Of a stretch of 5,720 nt of DNA, positions 1 through 5,720 are shown piece by piece (positions within the stretch are counted from its first letter, which is position 1; each line of letters starts with the position of its first letter). Both the position numbers and the translations under genes were made by a program. Below the pieces are notes generated by a model. That model did no database searches, was not told the origin of the DNA, and was given only the letters and a program-made list of their open reading frames with translations. The stretch spans positions 1-5,720 of the forward strand of contig JAJYBT010000225.1 in the NCBI GenBank assembly GCA_021778875.1. Reading direction: 5' to 3'. The stretch comes from Acidobacteriota bacterium. Lineage in GTDB: Bacteria > Acidobacteriota > Terriglobia > Terriglobales > Acidobacteriaceae.

Positions 1-1077
1 CCGCTGAACTTTGTGGACAAGAAGGAAGCGCGCAAGATGGGGCGCTTCATCCACTTTGCCTTTGCCGCGACGCAGGAGGCAATGGCCCAGTCAGGTCTCC
101 AGATTACGCCGGAGAATGGCGACCGGGTGGGCGTCTTCATCGGTTCAGGCATCGGCGGGTTTGAGATTATCGAGCGCGAGCACTCCAACCTGCTGCAAGG
201 CGGACCGCGCAAGATTTCACCGTTCTTTATTCCCGCGGTCATCGTGAACATGGCGGCTGGCCAGATAAGCATCCGCTATGGCGCCAAGGGACCGATCTCA
301 GCCACCGCCACGGCCTGCGCCACCTCTGCCAACTCCATCGGCGACTCCGTGCGCATGATTATGCACGGCGATGCGGATGTGATGATTGCCGGCGGTGCGG
401 AAGCTTCAGTCACACCGCTGTCGGTGGGTGGCTTTGCCGCCATGCGGGCGCTCTCAACGCGCAACGAGGACCCGACGCGCGCCAGCCGCCCGTTCGACAA
501 GGACCGCGACGGATTTGTGATTGGCGAAGGGGCCGGCATCCTGATTCTGGAGGAGCTGGAGTTCGCCAAAGCGCGCGGAGCCAGAATTCTGGCCGAGGTG
601 ATTGGCTACGGCATGAGCGCCGACGCATACCACATGACGGGCATCGCTCCGGACGGCGCCGGCGCACAGCGCAGCATGCGCGCGGCACTGAAGGATGCGG
701 GCATTCGTCCTGAAGAAGTGGGCTATGTGAACGCGCACGCCACATCAACTCCGGCAGGCGATGGCAACGAGTCGCGGGCGATTGAGCTGGTGTTTGGCGA
801 GCACGCGCTGAGCCACACGCTGAAGATCAGCGGCACCAAGTCCATGACCGGCCACCTGCTGGGCGGCGCGGGAGGACTGGAAGCGGGCATTACCGTGCTG
901 GCATTGCAGCACCAACTGCTGCCGCCGACGATCAATCTGGATGCGCCCGACCCCGAGTGCCGGCTGGATTACGTGCCGAACAAGGCGATTGCGCACAGCT
1001 TTGACGTGGGCCTGTCGAACTCGTTCGGGTTTGGCGGCATCAACGCAACGCTGATTATGCGGCGGTGGACTGAGTAG
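1..1077 (+). CDS. fabF: Beta-ketoacyl-ACP synthase II (FabF), 5'-truncated
   Basis: Condensing enzyme of type II fatty acid synthesis: it transfers an acyl chain from ACP to an active-site cysteine and condenses it with malonyl-ACP, in the cytoplasm. The reading frame is open from base 1, and the first codons (PLNFVDKKEARKMGRF) match the interior of FabF, so the GTG at 13 is an internal Val and not a start. Compared with E. coli FabF (413 aa), roughly the first 58 residues lie outside the window. The Cys-His-His triad is complete: Cys in TACATS (bases 316-318), His in NAHATSTPAGD (736-738) and His in KSMTGHLLGGAGG (853-855), with the conserved Lys just before the last His. The C-terminal NSFGFGGIN loop with the gatekeeper Phe is intact, and the gene ends at TAG 1075-1077. 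The gene looks functional. FabF fits better than FabB because of the TACATS and KSMTGHLLG motifs. An acpP gene often lies upstream of fabF, but that side is outside the window. Confidence 0.96.
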   Translation, partial: PLNFVDKKEARKMGRFIHFAFAATQEAMAQSGLQITPENGDRVGVFIGSGIGGFEIIEREHSNLLQGGPRKISPFFIPAVIVNMAAGQISIRYGAKGPISATATACATSANSIGDSVRMIMHGDADVMIAGGAEASVTPLSVGGFAAMRALSTRNEDPTRASRPFDKDRDGFVIGEGAGILILEELEFAKARGARILAEVIGYGMSADAYHMTGIAPDGAGAQRSMRAALKDAGIRPEEVGYVNAHATSTPAGDGNESRAIELVFGEHALSHTLKISGTKSMTGHLLGGAGGLEAGITVLALQHQLLPPTINLDAPDPECRLDYVPNKAIAHSFDVGLSNSFGFGGINATLIMRRWTE

Positions 1078-1096
1078 ACAGAGTAAATTTCTTCGC

Positions 1097-1136
1097 AAAG
1101 AGAGCGCGCCTCCTGACTGGGATGCGCGCTCTTTTT
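1097..1136 (+). terminator. Intrinsic terminator after fabF
   Basis: A 9-bp perfect GC-rich stem (agagcgcgc at 1101-1109 with gcgcgctct at 1124-1132) is extended to 13 bp by one G-U pair and three A-T pairs. The loop is about 14 nt, and the stem ends in a run of five T at 1132-1136. It lies 20 bases after the fabF stop and before the stop of the convergent gene at 1159. On the minus strand the matching T-run is only three bases, so termination of the YIP1 gene here would be weaker. The large loop is slightly unusual. Confidence 0.75.
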
Positions 1137-1158
1137 CCTGCGCTGTCACTTTTGTGGA

Positions 1159-1920
1159 TCAACCGAAGGCGGCGCCCCAGCCCATGCCGATGAGGATGAA
1201 GAGGGCCCACCATCCGAAGACTGCGGCGTAGCCGGAGCTTCGCTTGACGCCGGCAACCGTTGCGACGCCCATGCCAAGCAGAATCAGCGTCCAGATGGTG
1301 ATGATATCCAGCGAACCGGCCAGGGAGTAGAGCGCCGGGTTGGTGTCACTGGGGTTGAGAAAGGCGCCGACATTTGTAGGCGCAAAGTTTTTGATATTGA
1401 AGGACTCGGGGGCGATGCCGGAGAAGATAACGATGGTGCCCATCAGGGTCTTGATGACCGAGGGCAGGCTGGCATACATCCACACGGCAAAGACGCTGCC
1501 GTACCGGGCCTTGCCGGCGAAGAGGAAATTCATGGTTCCCAGCAGGCCGAGCGAAAGCAGGGCGATGACTGCAAGCGCGATTGCCGGGTTGGCGATGAAG
1601 ACGCCCTCGGTGATGTAGAGGGAGACTTTGGTGGACATTTCTCGCTGCTCGGGCGTGGCCTGGGCGAGGCGCTCTTCAGCCTTGGGATTGAGATGAATCT
1701 GGTTGTCAACGACCTGCTGCATGCCAATTTTGAACGAGACGGCGGCGAAGAGAATGTAGCTGGCAAGTCCCACGAGGATGAAGGGCAGCCACCAGCTTTT
1801 GTTGCCGCGCTTGATGTCGGCGAATGTTTTGGACGGCGCGAAGAAAATGCTTGTGACGCGCTGCCACTGGGAAAGGCCGGGCGCTGCCTCAGCCGCTTGT
1901 TGCACTTCAAGATCGCTCAT
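1159..1920 (-). CDS. YIP1-family multi-pass membrane protein
   Basis: Predicted inner-membrane protein of 253 aa. The cytoplasmic N-terminus (1-42) carries a motif typical of bacterial YIP1-domain proteins, with FFAPSKTFADI at 26-36. About five hydrophobic segments follow, near residues 43-63, 107-131, 143-167, 199-222 and 230-250. A hydrophilic loop (64-106) containing AEERLAQATPEQREM lies between the first two. The biochemical role of bacterial YIP1 proteins is unknown; the eukaryotic relatives act in membrane trafficking, which should not be transferred here. I chose ATG 1920 because AGGAAGG sits 7 nt upstream on the minus strand. An in-frame GTG at 1968 would add 16 residues but has no comparable ribosome site. 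A TACAAT box at 2020-2015 (minus strand) could be a -10 element about 95 nt upstream, but the nearest -35-like hexamer (TTGCGC) is 19 nt away, so this is weak. The stop is TGA at 1161-1159. Confidence is high for a real gene and moderate-high for the family. Confidence 0.88.
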   Translation of the reverse strand: MSDLEVQQAAEAAPGLSQWQRVTSIFFAPSKTFADIKRGNKSWWLPFILVGLASYILFAAVSFKIGMQQVVDNQIHLNPKAEERLAQATPEQREMSTKVSLYITEGVFIANPAIALAVIALLSLGLLGTMNFLFAGKARYGSVFAVWMYASLPSVIKTLMGTIVIFSGIAPESFNIKNFAPTNVGAFLNPSDTNPALYSLAGSLDIITIWTLILLGMGVATVAGVKRSSGYAAVFGWWALFILIGMGWGAAFG

Positions 1921-1927
1921 CGCTTCG

Positions 1928-1934
1928 CCTTCCT
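1928..1934 (-). promoter_or_regulatory. Shine-Dalgarno of the YIP1-family gene
   Basis: Read on the minus strand, AGGAAGG lies 7 nt before ATG 1920. It decides the start in favour of 1920 over the in-frame GTG at 1968. Confidence 0.7.
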
Positions 1935-2081
1935 GAAATCCGGTTTTATGCTTGCGCAGTCCTCTCACGCTGAGGCAGACAACGCTGCGCGTGGAGGAAT
2001 TGCTTTCGGCGGCGATTGTATCGCGAATGGGCAGGCTAAGCGCAATGAATCGATGAGGGGGCTGCGGGATGACGGCTTGAT

Positions 2082-3131
2082 TCAGCGTCCGCGTGAGGCG
2101 ATTGCCGAGGGGGCTGGTTCGCTGTCTGTGCCGTTTTCAGGCGGGCTGGCCGCCCGGCGGCGCGGCGGCGTATGCGGCGTGTGCGCGGGCCGTTCGGGCG
2201 CATAGCTCTTGTAGACGGTGATGTGGAAGCAGGCCTGCTGAAACTCTTCCTCGACGTCGAGCTTGCCTTCATTCTGCAGGGCGAGCAGGCGGCCGCGCAG
2301 CCAGTAGATTTCGCGCGCGCTCATGTCGTGCTTGGCGATGTCGATGGTGGCGCCGGTGACGTGGGGACTGACGACATCGCCCTCGGCGGCGGCGGCGTTG
2401 CCGTTTACGCCTTGCAGCCTCTTCTGGTAATCGACGGTGCGCACGGCGGAGCTGACTTCAAGCGGGCTGTGAAACAGGGACTGATGGGCGCGCGCCAGAT
2501 CTGTGAGGAATGTCGCCGTCCAGGGACGGCAATAACGGCGGTTGCGGGGCAGGTTGGTGTTGATGCTGAGCGCGGACGAGGCGGGCACGGGCACCAGCAC
2601 GCCGCGGGCAATGCGGTCATTGAGGTCGTCCTCATTCAGGATGCGCTCGAGACTGTCCGCCTCGGTTTTCTCGTTCTGTCGGACCAGCGATTCCATGGAG
2701 CCCTTGAGCGGAGCGACGGGGACAATTCTCGCAGTGCGCAGGGAAACAGGCGCGGGGGCCGGATCGGCGGGAGGCGGATCGGCTTGCGGAGTGGGATTGT
2801 CAGGTGCGCTTGTGTCACTGGCGGGCGCGGCGAGGCGCGCTGGTCTGCGGCGAACGGTCAGGGTGCTCACGTGTCCGCGCCGGGCCAGTGCAGAACGGCG
2901 GGCGGCGGGCCTGGTTCGGCGATGCGCAGAGCGGCGAGGTTTGCGCACGGGCTTGTGCGCAGAGGCATGGCGCGCCGTGCGATGCGAGGCACTGGCGGCC
3001 GCGGCGCTTTTGTGCGCCCGAGCCTTGTGCGCCGTCTGCCCGCTGGCGGAGACCGCCATCAGCGTGCCAAGAAGAAACGAAATGAAGACTGTCCGCACCA
3101 TGGGAAGCGCGCGGAGAATCGAGAGCACCAT
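2082..3131 (-). CDS. Exported DUF5715-like protein with M15-peptidase-like C-terminal domain
   Basis: 349 aa if read from ATG 3131, or 339 aa from ATG 3101. Neither start has a clear Shine-Dalgarno; 3131 is given as the outer limit, while 3101 gives a more compact signal peptide (MVRT followed by VFISFLLGTLMAVSASG). Order of parts: signal peptide to about residue 31; a very basic Ala/Arg/His/Lys linker (about 32-100); a Pro/Ala/Asp spacer (about 103-128); a short helical region with ESLVRQNEKTEADSLERIL (146-164); then a globular domain (about 190-310) and a Pro/Arg-rich tail (311-349). The domain contains VRTVDYQKRLQ (230-240), SPHVTGATIDI (255-265) and EEEFQQACFHITVYKSY (294-310). I recognise this pattern as that of DUF5715 proteins of Acidobacteriota. 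H257 and D264 are spaced as in the SxHxxGxAxD metal motif of M15 D-Ala-D-Ala peptidases, and H303 could be the third ligand. A role in the periplasm at peptidoglycan is an inference; enzymatic activity is not shown. The stop is at 2084-2082. Confidence 0.85.
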   Translation of the reverse strand: MVLSILRALPMVRTVFISFLLGTLMAVSASGQTAHKARAHKSAAAASASHRTARHASAHKPVRKPRRSAHRRTRPAARRSALARRGHVSTLTVRRRPARLAAPASDTSAPDNPTPQADPPPADPAPAPVSLRTARIVPVAPLKGSMESLVRQNEKTEADSLERILNEDDLNDRIARGVLVPVPASSALSINTNLPRNRRYCRPWTATFLTDLARAHQSLFHSPLEVSSAVRTVDYQKRLQGVNGNAAAAEGDVVSPHVTGATIDIAKHDMSAREIYWLRGRLLALQNEGKLDVEEEFQQACFHITVYKSYAPERPAHTPHTPPRRRAASPPENGTDSEPAPSAIASRGR

Positions 3132-3219
3132 CAGTGTAAGACGCGCGGGAATGGATTTCGAGTGCCTAGGCGGGTACGGATTTGTCCGATAATGCGCAGG
3201 AAGCCGCGGCCGCGGCCAG

Positions 3220-3231
3220 TGAAACGTTTCA
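3220..3231. promoter_or_regulatory. Perfect 12-bp palindrome, LacI-family-type operator candidate
   Basis: TGAAACGTTTCA reads the same on both strands and has the central CG and flanking TGAAA/TTTCA typical of LacI/GalR-family operators and of Bacillus cre sites. It sits in the 148-base spacer between the divergent DUF5715-like and glycosyltransferase genes, 48 bases before GTG 3280. A GATAAT hexamer at 3188-3193 could be a -10 for the plus-strand gene, which would place the palindrome about 20-30 bases downstream of the transcription start; no matching -35 is visible. For the minus-strand gene, TCGAAA (3161-3156) and TACACT (3138-3133) with a 17-nt spacer form a weak promoter candidate downstream of the palindrome. 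No regulator gene lies in the window. Confidence 0.4.
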
Positions 3232-3269
3232 GCATGTAGAATGGCGGCGCTAAGAATCCACCGCGAATC

Positions 3270-3274
3270 AGGAG
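3270..3274 (+). promoter_or_regulatory. Shine-Dalgarno of the glycosyltransferase gene
   Basis: AGGAG ends 5 nt before GTG 3280. The alternative ATG at 3241 has no Shine-Dalgarno-like sequence in the bases before it, so this site favours the GTG start. Confidence 0.55.
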
Positions 3275-3279
3275 TGGCT

Positions 3280-5262
3280 GTGAAGAGCAAGGGATGGGTG
3301 TGGGCGGCAGTTGTGGCGCTGCTTGCTGTGCAAATTGTGCAAACGGTGCTGGTGGTCCATCGCGAGTCGCTGACCTTCGACGAAGGCGACCACATGTTTG
3401 CCGGGTACATGATGTGGCATAGCGGGGACTTTGGCCTGAATCCGGAACATCCTCCGCTCGTGAAGCTGCTGGCCGCCGTGCCGCTGCTGGGCCGCGACCT
3501 GTGGATTCCGCCGTCGCAGAACCGCGACTTCAAGATCGAGGCCTACCTGAACGGGCGCGATTGGCTGGCGCGCAATGATGGCGCAAGCCAGCGCCTGGTC
3601 TTCCGTATGCGGCTGATGGCAGGGCTGCTGGCGCTGGCGTTGTCGCTGGTTGTCTTCTTTGCGGCGCGCGAGTGGTTTGGCACAGCCGCCGGGCTGGTGG
3701 CCATGGTGCTGGTGACATTTGATCCGAATGTGCTGGCGCACTCGGCGCTGGTGACGACGGATGTGGGCGTGTCGATGTTTTTCCTGGCGAGCATTTATGC
3801 CTTCTACCGCTATGTGAAGCAGCCCTCGATGCAGCGGCTGCTGATGGCGGGCGTGGTGACGGGATTGCTTCTGGCCACGAAGCACTCGGGCATCCTGCTG
3901 GCGCCGATGCTGGTGCTGCTGATTGGCTGGGAGATTCTGTGCGCGGAAAAAGGCACGCGGGGCAGGATTGCGCTGCGGCTGAGCGGCGCGTTTGCGGCCA
4001 TTGTGGTGGTGGGCGTGCTGGTGCTTTGGGCCTTCTACGGCTTCCGCTACGCGGCGCGGCCTGCGGGGCTGGCGATGAGCACTTCCCTTGCCGATTACGT
4101 GAAGCCGCTGAGCAGCTTCAATGCCGGCGCTGTGATGCTGATTGCGCATCTGCGGCTGCTGCCGGAGTCGTATCTGATTGGGCTGGTGGATGTGAAACGA
4201 ATGGCGCAGTTCTATCCCACATTCATCTTCGGGAAGATCCATGCGCACGGGGTGTGGTGGTACTTTCCGGCGGTCATCGTGATCAAGACGACGCTGGGGC
4301 TGCTGGCGCTGGTTGCGGTGTCGCTGTTTGCGATTGCGACGCGCAGGCTGCGCAAGGGACGCGAGCTGGTCTACGTGCTGACGCCTGCGGTGTTTTATCT
4401 GGCCGTGGCCATTGCGGCGGGAATGAATATCGGCGCGCGGCACATTTTGCCAGTGTATGTGTTTGCGTTCATTCTGGCGGCGGGCGGCGTTGCCACACTG
4501 GCCGCCGGAAGCAGGAATTGGGCGTGGGCAGGCGCCGGACTCGTGATGGCGCATGTGGTCTCCGCGCTGATGGTGTTTCCGAATTACATGGCGTACGCGA
4601 ACGAAGCGTGGGGCGGGCCGGCAAACGCGCATAACCTGCTGAGTGACGCCAACGTGGACTGGGCGCAGCAGCTCTACCAGGTGAAGACGTGGCAGGATCA
4701 GCATCCCGGCAATGAGTGCTGGTTTGCCTACTTCGCTTACCCGGAGATTGATCCGGCGACATATGGCATCCACTGCCACCACATGCCGAACATCGACACG
4801 TTCTGGCTGGGCGGCGCAGATGTGATTCCCGCAACCATCAGCGGCGATGTGTTCATCAGCGCAGGCGACCTGAGCGGCTGCGAGTGGTCAAGCGCACGGC
4901 AGAATCCGTATACCTCGTTCCAGTCGCTGAAGCCGGACGCGATGATTGACTACGGCGTGATGGTGTATCGCGGCACGTTTGCGGTGAAGCAGGCGGCGAC
5001 ACAGAGCCGGGTACAGAATGCCTATGAGCTGCTGCGCAGCGGAAAGGCGCCTGAAGCCCTGGCGCTGGTGCGCGAGGCGGTTGCGATTGATCCGCAGGAT
5101 CTGAGCAGCCAGACGGCGCTGGGCAATGTTTCCGCGGCGATGGGCCAGAAGGACGAGGCACGCACGGCGTGGATGGCGGCGCTGGCGCTGGCGCAGAAGC
5201 TTGAAGGCGACGAGCTGCGGGGTCAGGTTCGGGAGCTGGAGAAGAAGCTGGGCAAGCAGTAA
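3280..5262 (+). CDS. Family-39 (PMT/ArnT-like) membrane glycosyltransferase with C-terminal TPR-like region
   Basis: 660 aa from GTG 3280; an in-frame ATG at 3241 would add 13 residues of hydrophilic, atypical sequence. GT39/GT-C enzymes move a sugar from a polyprenyl-phosphate donor to a lipid or protein acceptor on the outer face of the inner membrane. The first membrane segment is at about 4-24, followed by an extracytoplasmic loop with FDEGDH (33-38; D34-E35 as the likely catalytic acidic pair) and EHPPLVKLLA (56-65). A second acidic motif, TTDVG, is at 159-163. Multiple hydrophobic segments follow to about residue 437, with NIGARHILPVY at 383-393. A soluble part then begins with SDANVDWAQQL (455-465). 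The last 80 residues (about 577-657) hold a helical TPR-like region with AYELLRSGKAPEALALVREAVAIDP. This architecture is known among glycosyltransferase family 39 proteins of Acidobacteriota. Substrate and acceptor cannot be told from the sequence. The stop is TAA at 5260-5262. Confidence 0.9.
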   Translation: MKSKGWVWAAVVALLAVQIVQTVLVVHRESLTFDEGDHMFAGYMMWHSGDFGLNPEHPPLVKLLAAVPLLGRDLWIPPSQNRDFKIEAYLNGRDWLARNDGASQRLVFRMRLMAGLLALALSLVVFFAAREWFGTAAGLVAMVLVTFDPNVLAHSALVTTDVGVSMFFLASIYAFYRYVKQPSMQRLLMAGVVTGLLLATKHSGILLAPMLVLLIGWEILCAEKGTRGRIALRLSGAFAAIVVVGVLVLWAFYGFRYAARPAGLAMSTSLADYVKPLSSFNAGAVMLIAHLRLLPESYLIGLVDVKRMAQFYPTFIFGKIHAHGVWWYFPAVIVIKTTLGLLALVAVSLFAIATRRLRKGRELVYVLTPAVFYLAVAIAAGMNIGARHILPVYVFAFILAAGGVATLAAGSRNWAWAGAGLVMAHVVSALMVFPNYMAYANEAWGGPANAHNLLSDANVDWAQQLYQVKTWQDQHPGNECWFAYFAYPEIDPATYGIHCHHMPNIDTFWLGGADVIPATISGDVFISAGDLSGCEWSSARQNPYTSFQSLKPDAMIDYGVMVYRGTFAVKQAATQSRVQNAYELLRSGKAPEALALVREAVAIDPQDLSSQTALGNVSAAMGQKDEARTAWMAALALAQKLEGDELRGQVRELEKKLGKQ

Positions 5263-5288
5263 GGATCTGGTGAAAACGGAAAGCAGCA

Positions 5289-5314
5289 AGGGTGTCCCGA
5301 TTGCGGGACGCCCT
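5289..5314 (+). terminator. Hairpin between convergent genes, probable terminator
   Basis: A 10-bp stem (5289-5298 with 5305-5314, one G-U pair) with a 6-nt loop lies 26 bases after the glycosyltransferase stop. It is followed by ctgttgttt, which is T-rich but not an uninterrupted run. On the minus strand the sequence after the stem is also only weakly T-rich. It may serve both convergent genes. Confidence 0.55.
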
Positions 5315-5375
5315 CTGTTGTTTGCGGAGAACTTTACGTGCTGCCTGCTGCCGCGGGCGCCTTCCGGCTTGGTGC

Positions 5376-5720
5376 TTAAGAACCGCTGTACCGCGTGGCT
5401 TCATCCGCGGCACGGAGGATTTTCGCATCCAGAAGATCCTGTTCCCTTCCGCTGGCCAGCTTGTTGCGGATGAGATCTTCCCTGGAAATCACGCTTGTGG
5501 GAGTATCTCCATCAATCGAGCCTTCGATGCGGTGATCCCAGGCATCATCGAAACTGATTCCGTCTATGCGCTGCAAAATGTCCACCCGCTCGGGCGGCTG
5601 ACCGATTTGGAATGTGGAGCCATCCATGAAGTCGGCCGGAGTCAAACAGGCAAGTGGAGCGCCGTATTGCGCAAGCGCCTGAAAGACAGCCTTGCTGTTT
5701 TCCGCATCGCATCGGATGAA
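5376..5720 (-). CDS. Nucleotidyltransferase-fold protein (AbiEii/DUF6036-like), N-terminus beyond window
   Basis: The frame is open from the window edge (5720) to TAA at 5378-5376, giving 114 C-terminal residues. A TTG at 5645 falls in the middle of this conserved stretch and is an internal Leu, not a start. The visible part begins with FIRCDAENSKAVFQAL, then has GAPL (20-23), FQIGQPPERVDIL (37-49), FDDAWDHRIEG (57-67) and ISREDLIRNKLASGREQDLLD (78-98, key residues R80, D82, K87, R92, D95, D98). This order is that of small nucleotidyltransferase-fold proteins in which the C-terminal L-x-x-K-x-x-x-G-R-x-x-D-x-x-D helix follows the catalytic domain. The catalytic GS...DxD motif would lie upstream, outside the window. 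Such proteins occur both as stand-alone genes and in toxin-antitoxin pairs; which applies here cannot be seen. The family name is from memory. Confidence 0.82.
   Translation of the reverse strand, partial: FIRCDAENSKAVFQALAQYGAPLACLTPADFMDGSTFQIGQPPERVDILQRIDGISFDDAWDHRIEGSIDGDTPTSVISREDLIRNKLASGREQDLLDAKILRAADEATRYSGS

Noticed and set aside
1693..2205. 170-codon plus-strand frame across the YIP1 gene start and the following spacer
   Set aside because: It runs antisense to the YIP1-family gene and into the DUF5715-like gene, with no recognisable domain or ribosome site.
2287..3213. Several gcggccgc (NotI-type) octamers
   Set aside because: Short GC palindromes are expected in Ala/Arg-rich coding sequence of this base composition; spacing is irregular and no function is implied.
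2172..3239. 355-codon open frame on the plus strand over the DUF5715-like gene
   Set aside because: The Gly/Arg/Ala-rich translation has no domain, whereas the minus-strand frame has a signal peptide and conserved motifs. It is a by-product of GC-rich codons.
3132..3533. N-terminal extension of the DUF5715-like frame up to 3533
   Set aside because: It overlaps the 5' end of the divergent glycosyltransferase gene, is Ser/Pro/Thr-rich without motifs, and would bury the signal peptide in mid-protein.
3268..4782. 504-codon open frame on the minus strand, antisense to the glycosyltransferase gene
   Set aside because: Its translation is dominated by His, Arg and Gln with no recognisable domain, as expected from the complement of a GC-rich gene; the plus-strand protein has clear motifs and membrane segments.
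1..5720. Search for CRISPR arrays, insertion sequences, long inverted or direct repeats, tRNA and rRNA genes
   Set aside because: None seen by eye. Gene content and base composition look uniform, without signs of a mobile island.

Overview
The window reads as ordinary chromosomal DNA from a GC-rich Gram-negative bacterium, most likely an Acidobacteriota member of the Terriglobia/Acidobacteriaceae type. That placement is inferred from the gene set as I recall it: a YIP1-family membrane protein, a DUF5715-type exported protein, a family-39 glycosyltransferase with a TPR tail and a stand-alone nucleotidyltransferase-fold protein are common companions in that phylum. No sequence search could be run.

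Layout, left to right. (1) Bases 1-1077, plus strand: the 3' part of fabF, which runs off the left edge. (2) About 1097-1136: a hairpin with a T-run between convergent genes. (3) 1159-1920, minus: a YIP1-family multi-pass membrane protein with a good Shine-Dalgarno. (4) 2082-3131, minus: an exported DUF5715-like protein with a signal peptide, a very basic Ala/Arg/His linker, a Pro-rich spacer and a C-terminal domain carrying M15-peptidase-like residues. (5) 3132-3279: a divergent control region containing a perfect 12-bp palindrome of LacI-family type. (6) 3280-5262, plus: a membrane glycosyltransferase of the PMT/ArnT (GT39) type with a C-terminal TPR-like region. (7) About 5289-5314: a hairpin between convergent genes. 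(8) 5376-5720, minus: the C-terminal part of a nucleotidyltransferase-fold protein that runs off the right edge.

The three central genes (3, 4, 6) all look like envelope functions: a membrane protein, an exported putative peptidoglycan-associated protein and a lipid-linked-sugar glycosyltransferase. Genes 3 and 4 share a strand but are 161 bases apart, so co-transcription is possible but not shown. Genes 4 and 6 are divergent and share the palindrome-bearing spacer, so joint regulation is conceivable.

I see no mobile element, CRISPR array, tRNA, rRNA or clear defence system. The points most worth a second look are the possible metal site and histone-like linker of the DUF5715-like protein and the operator-like palindrome.
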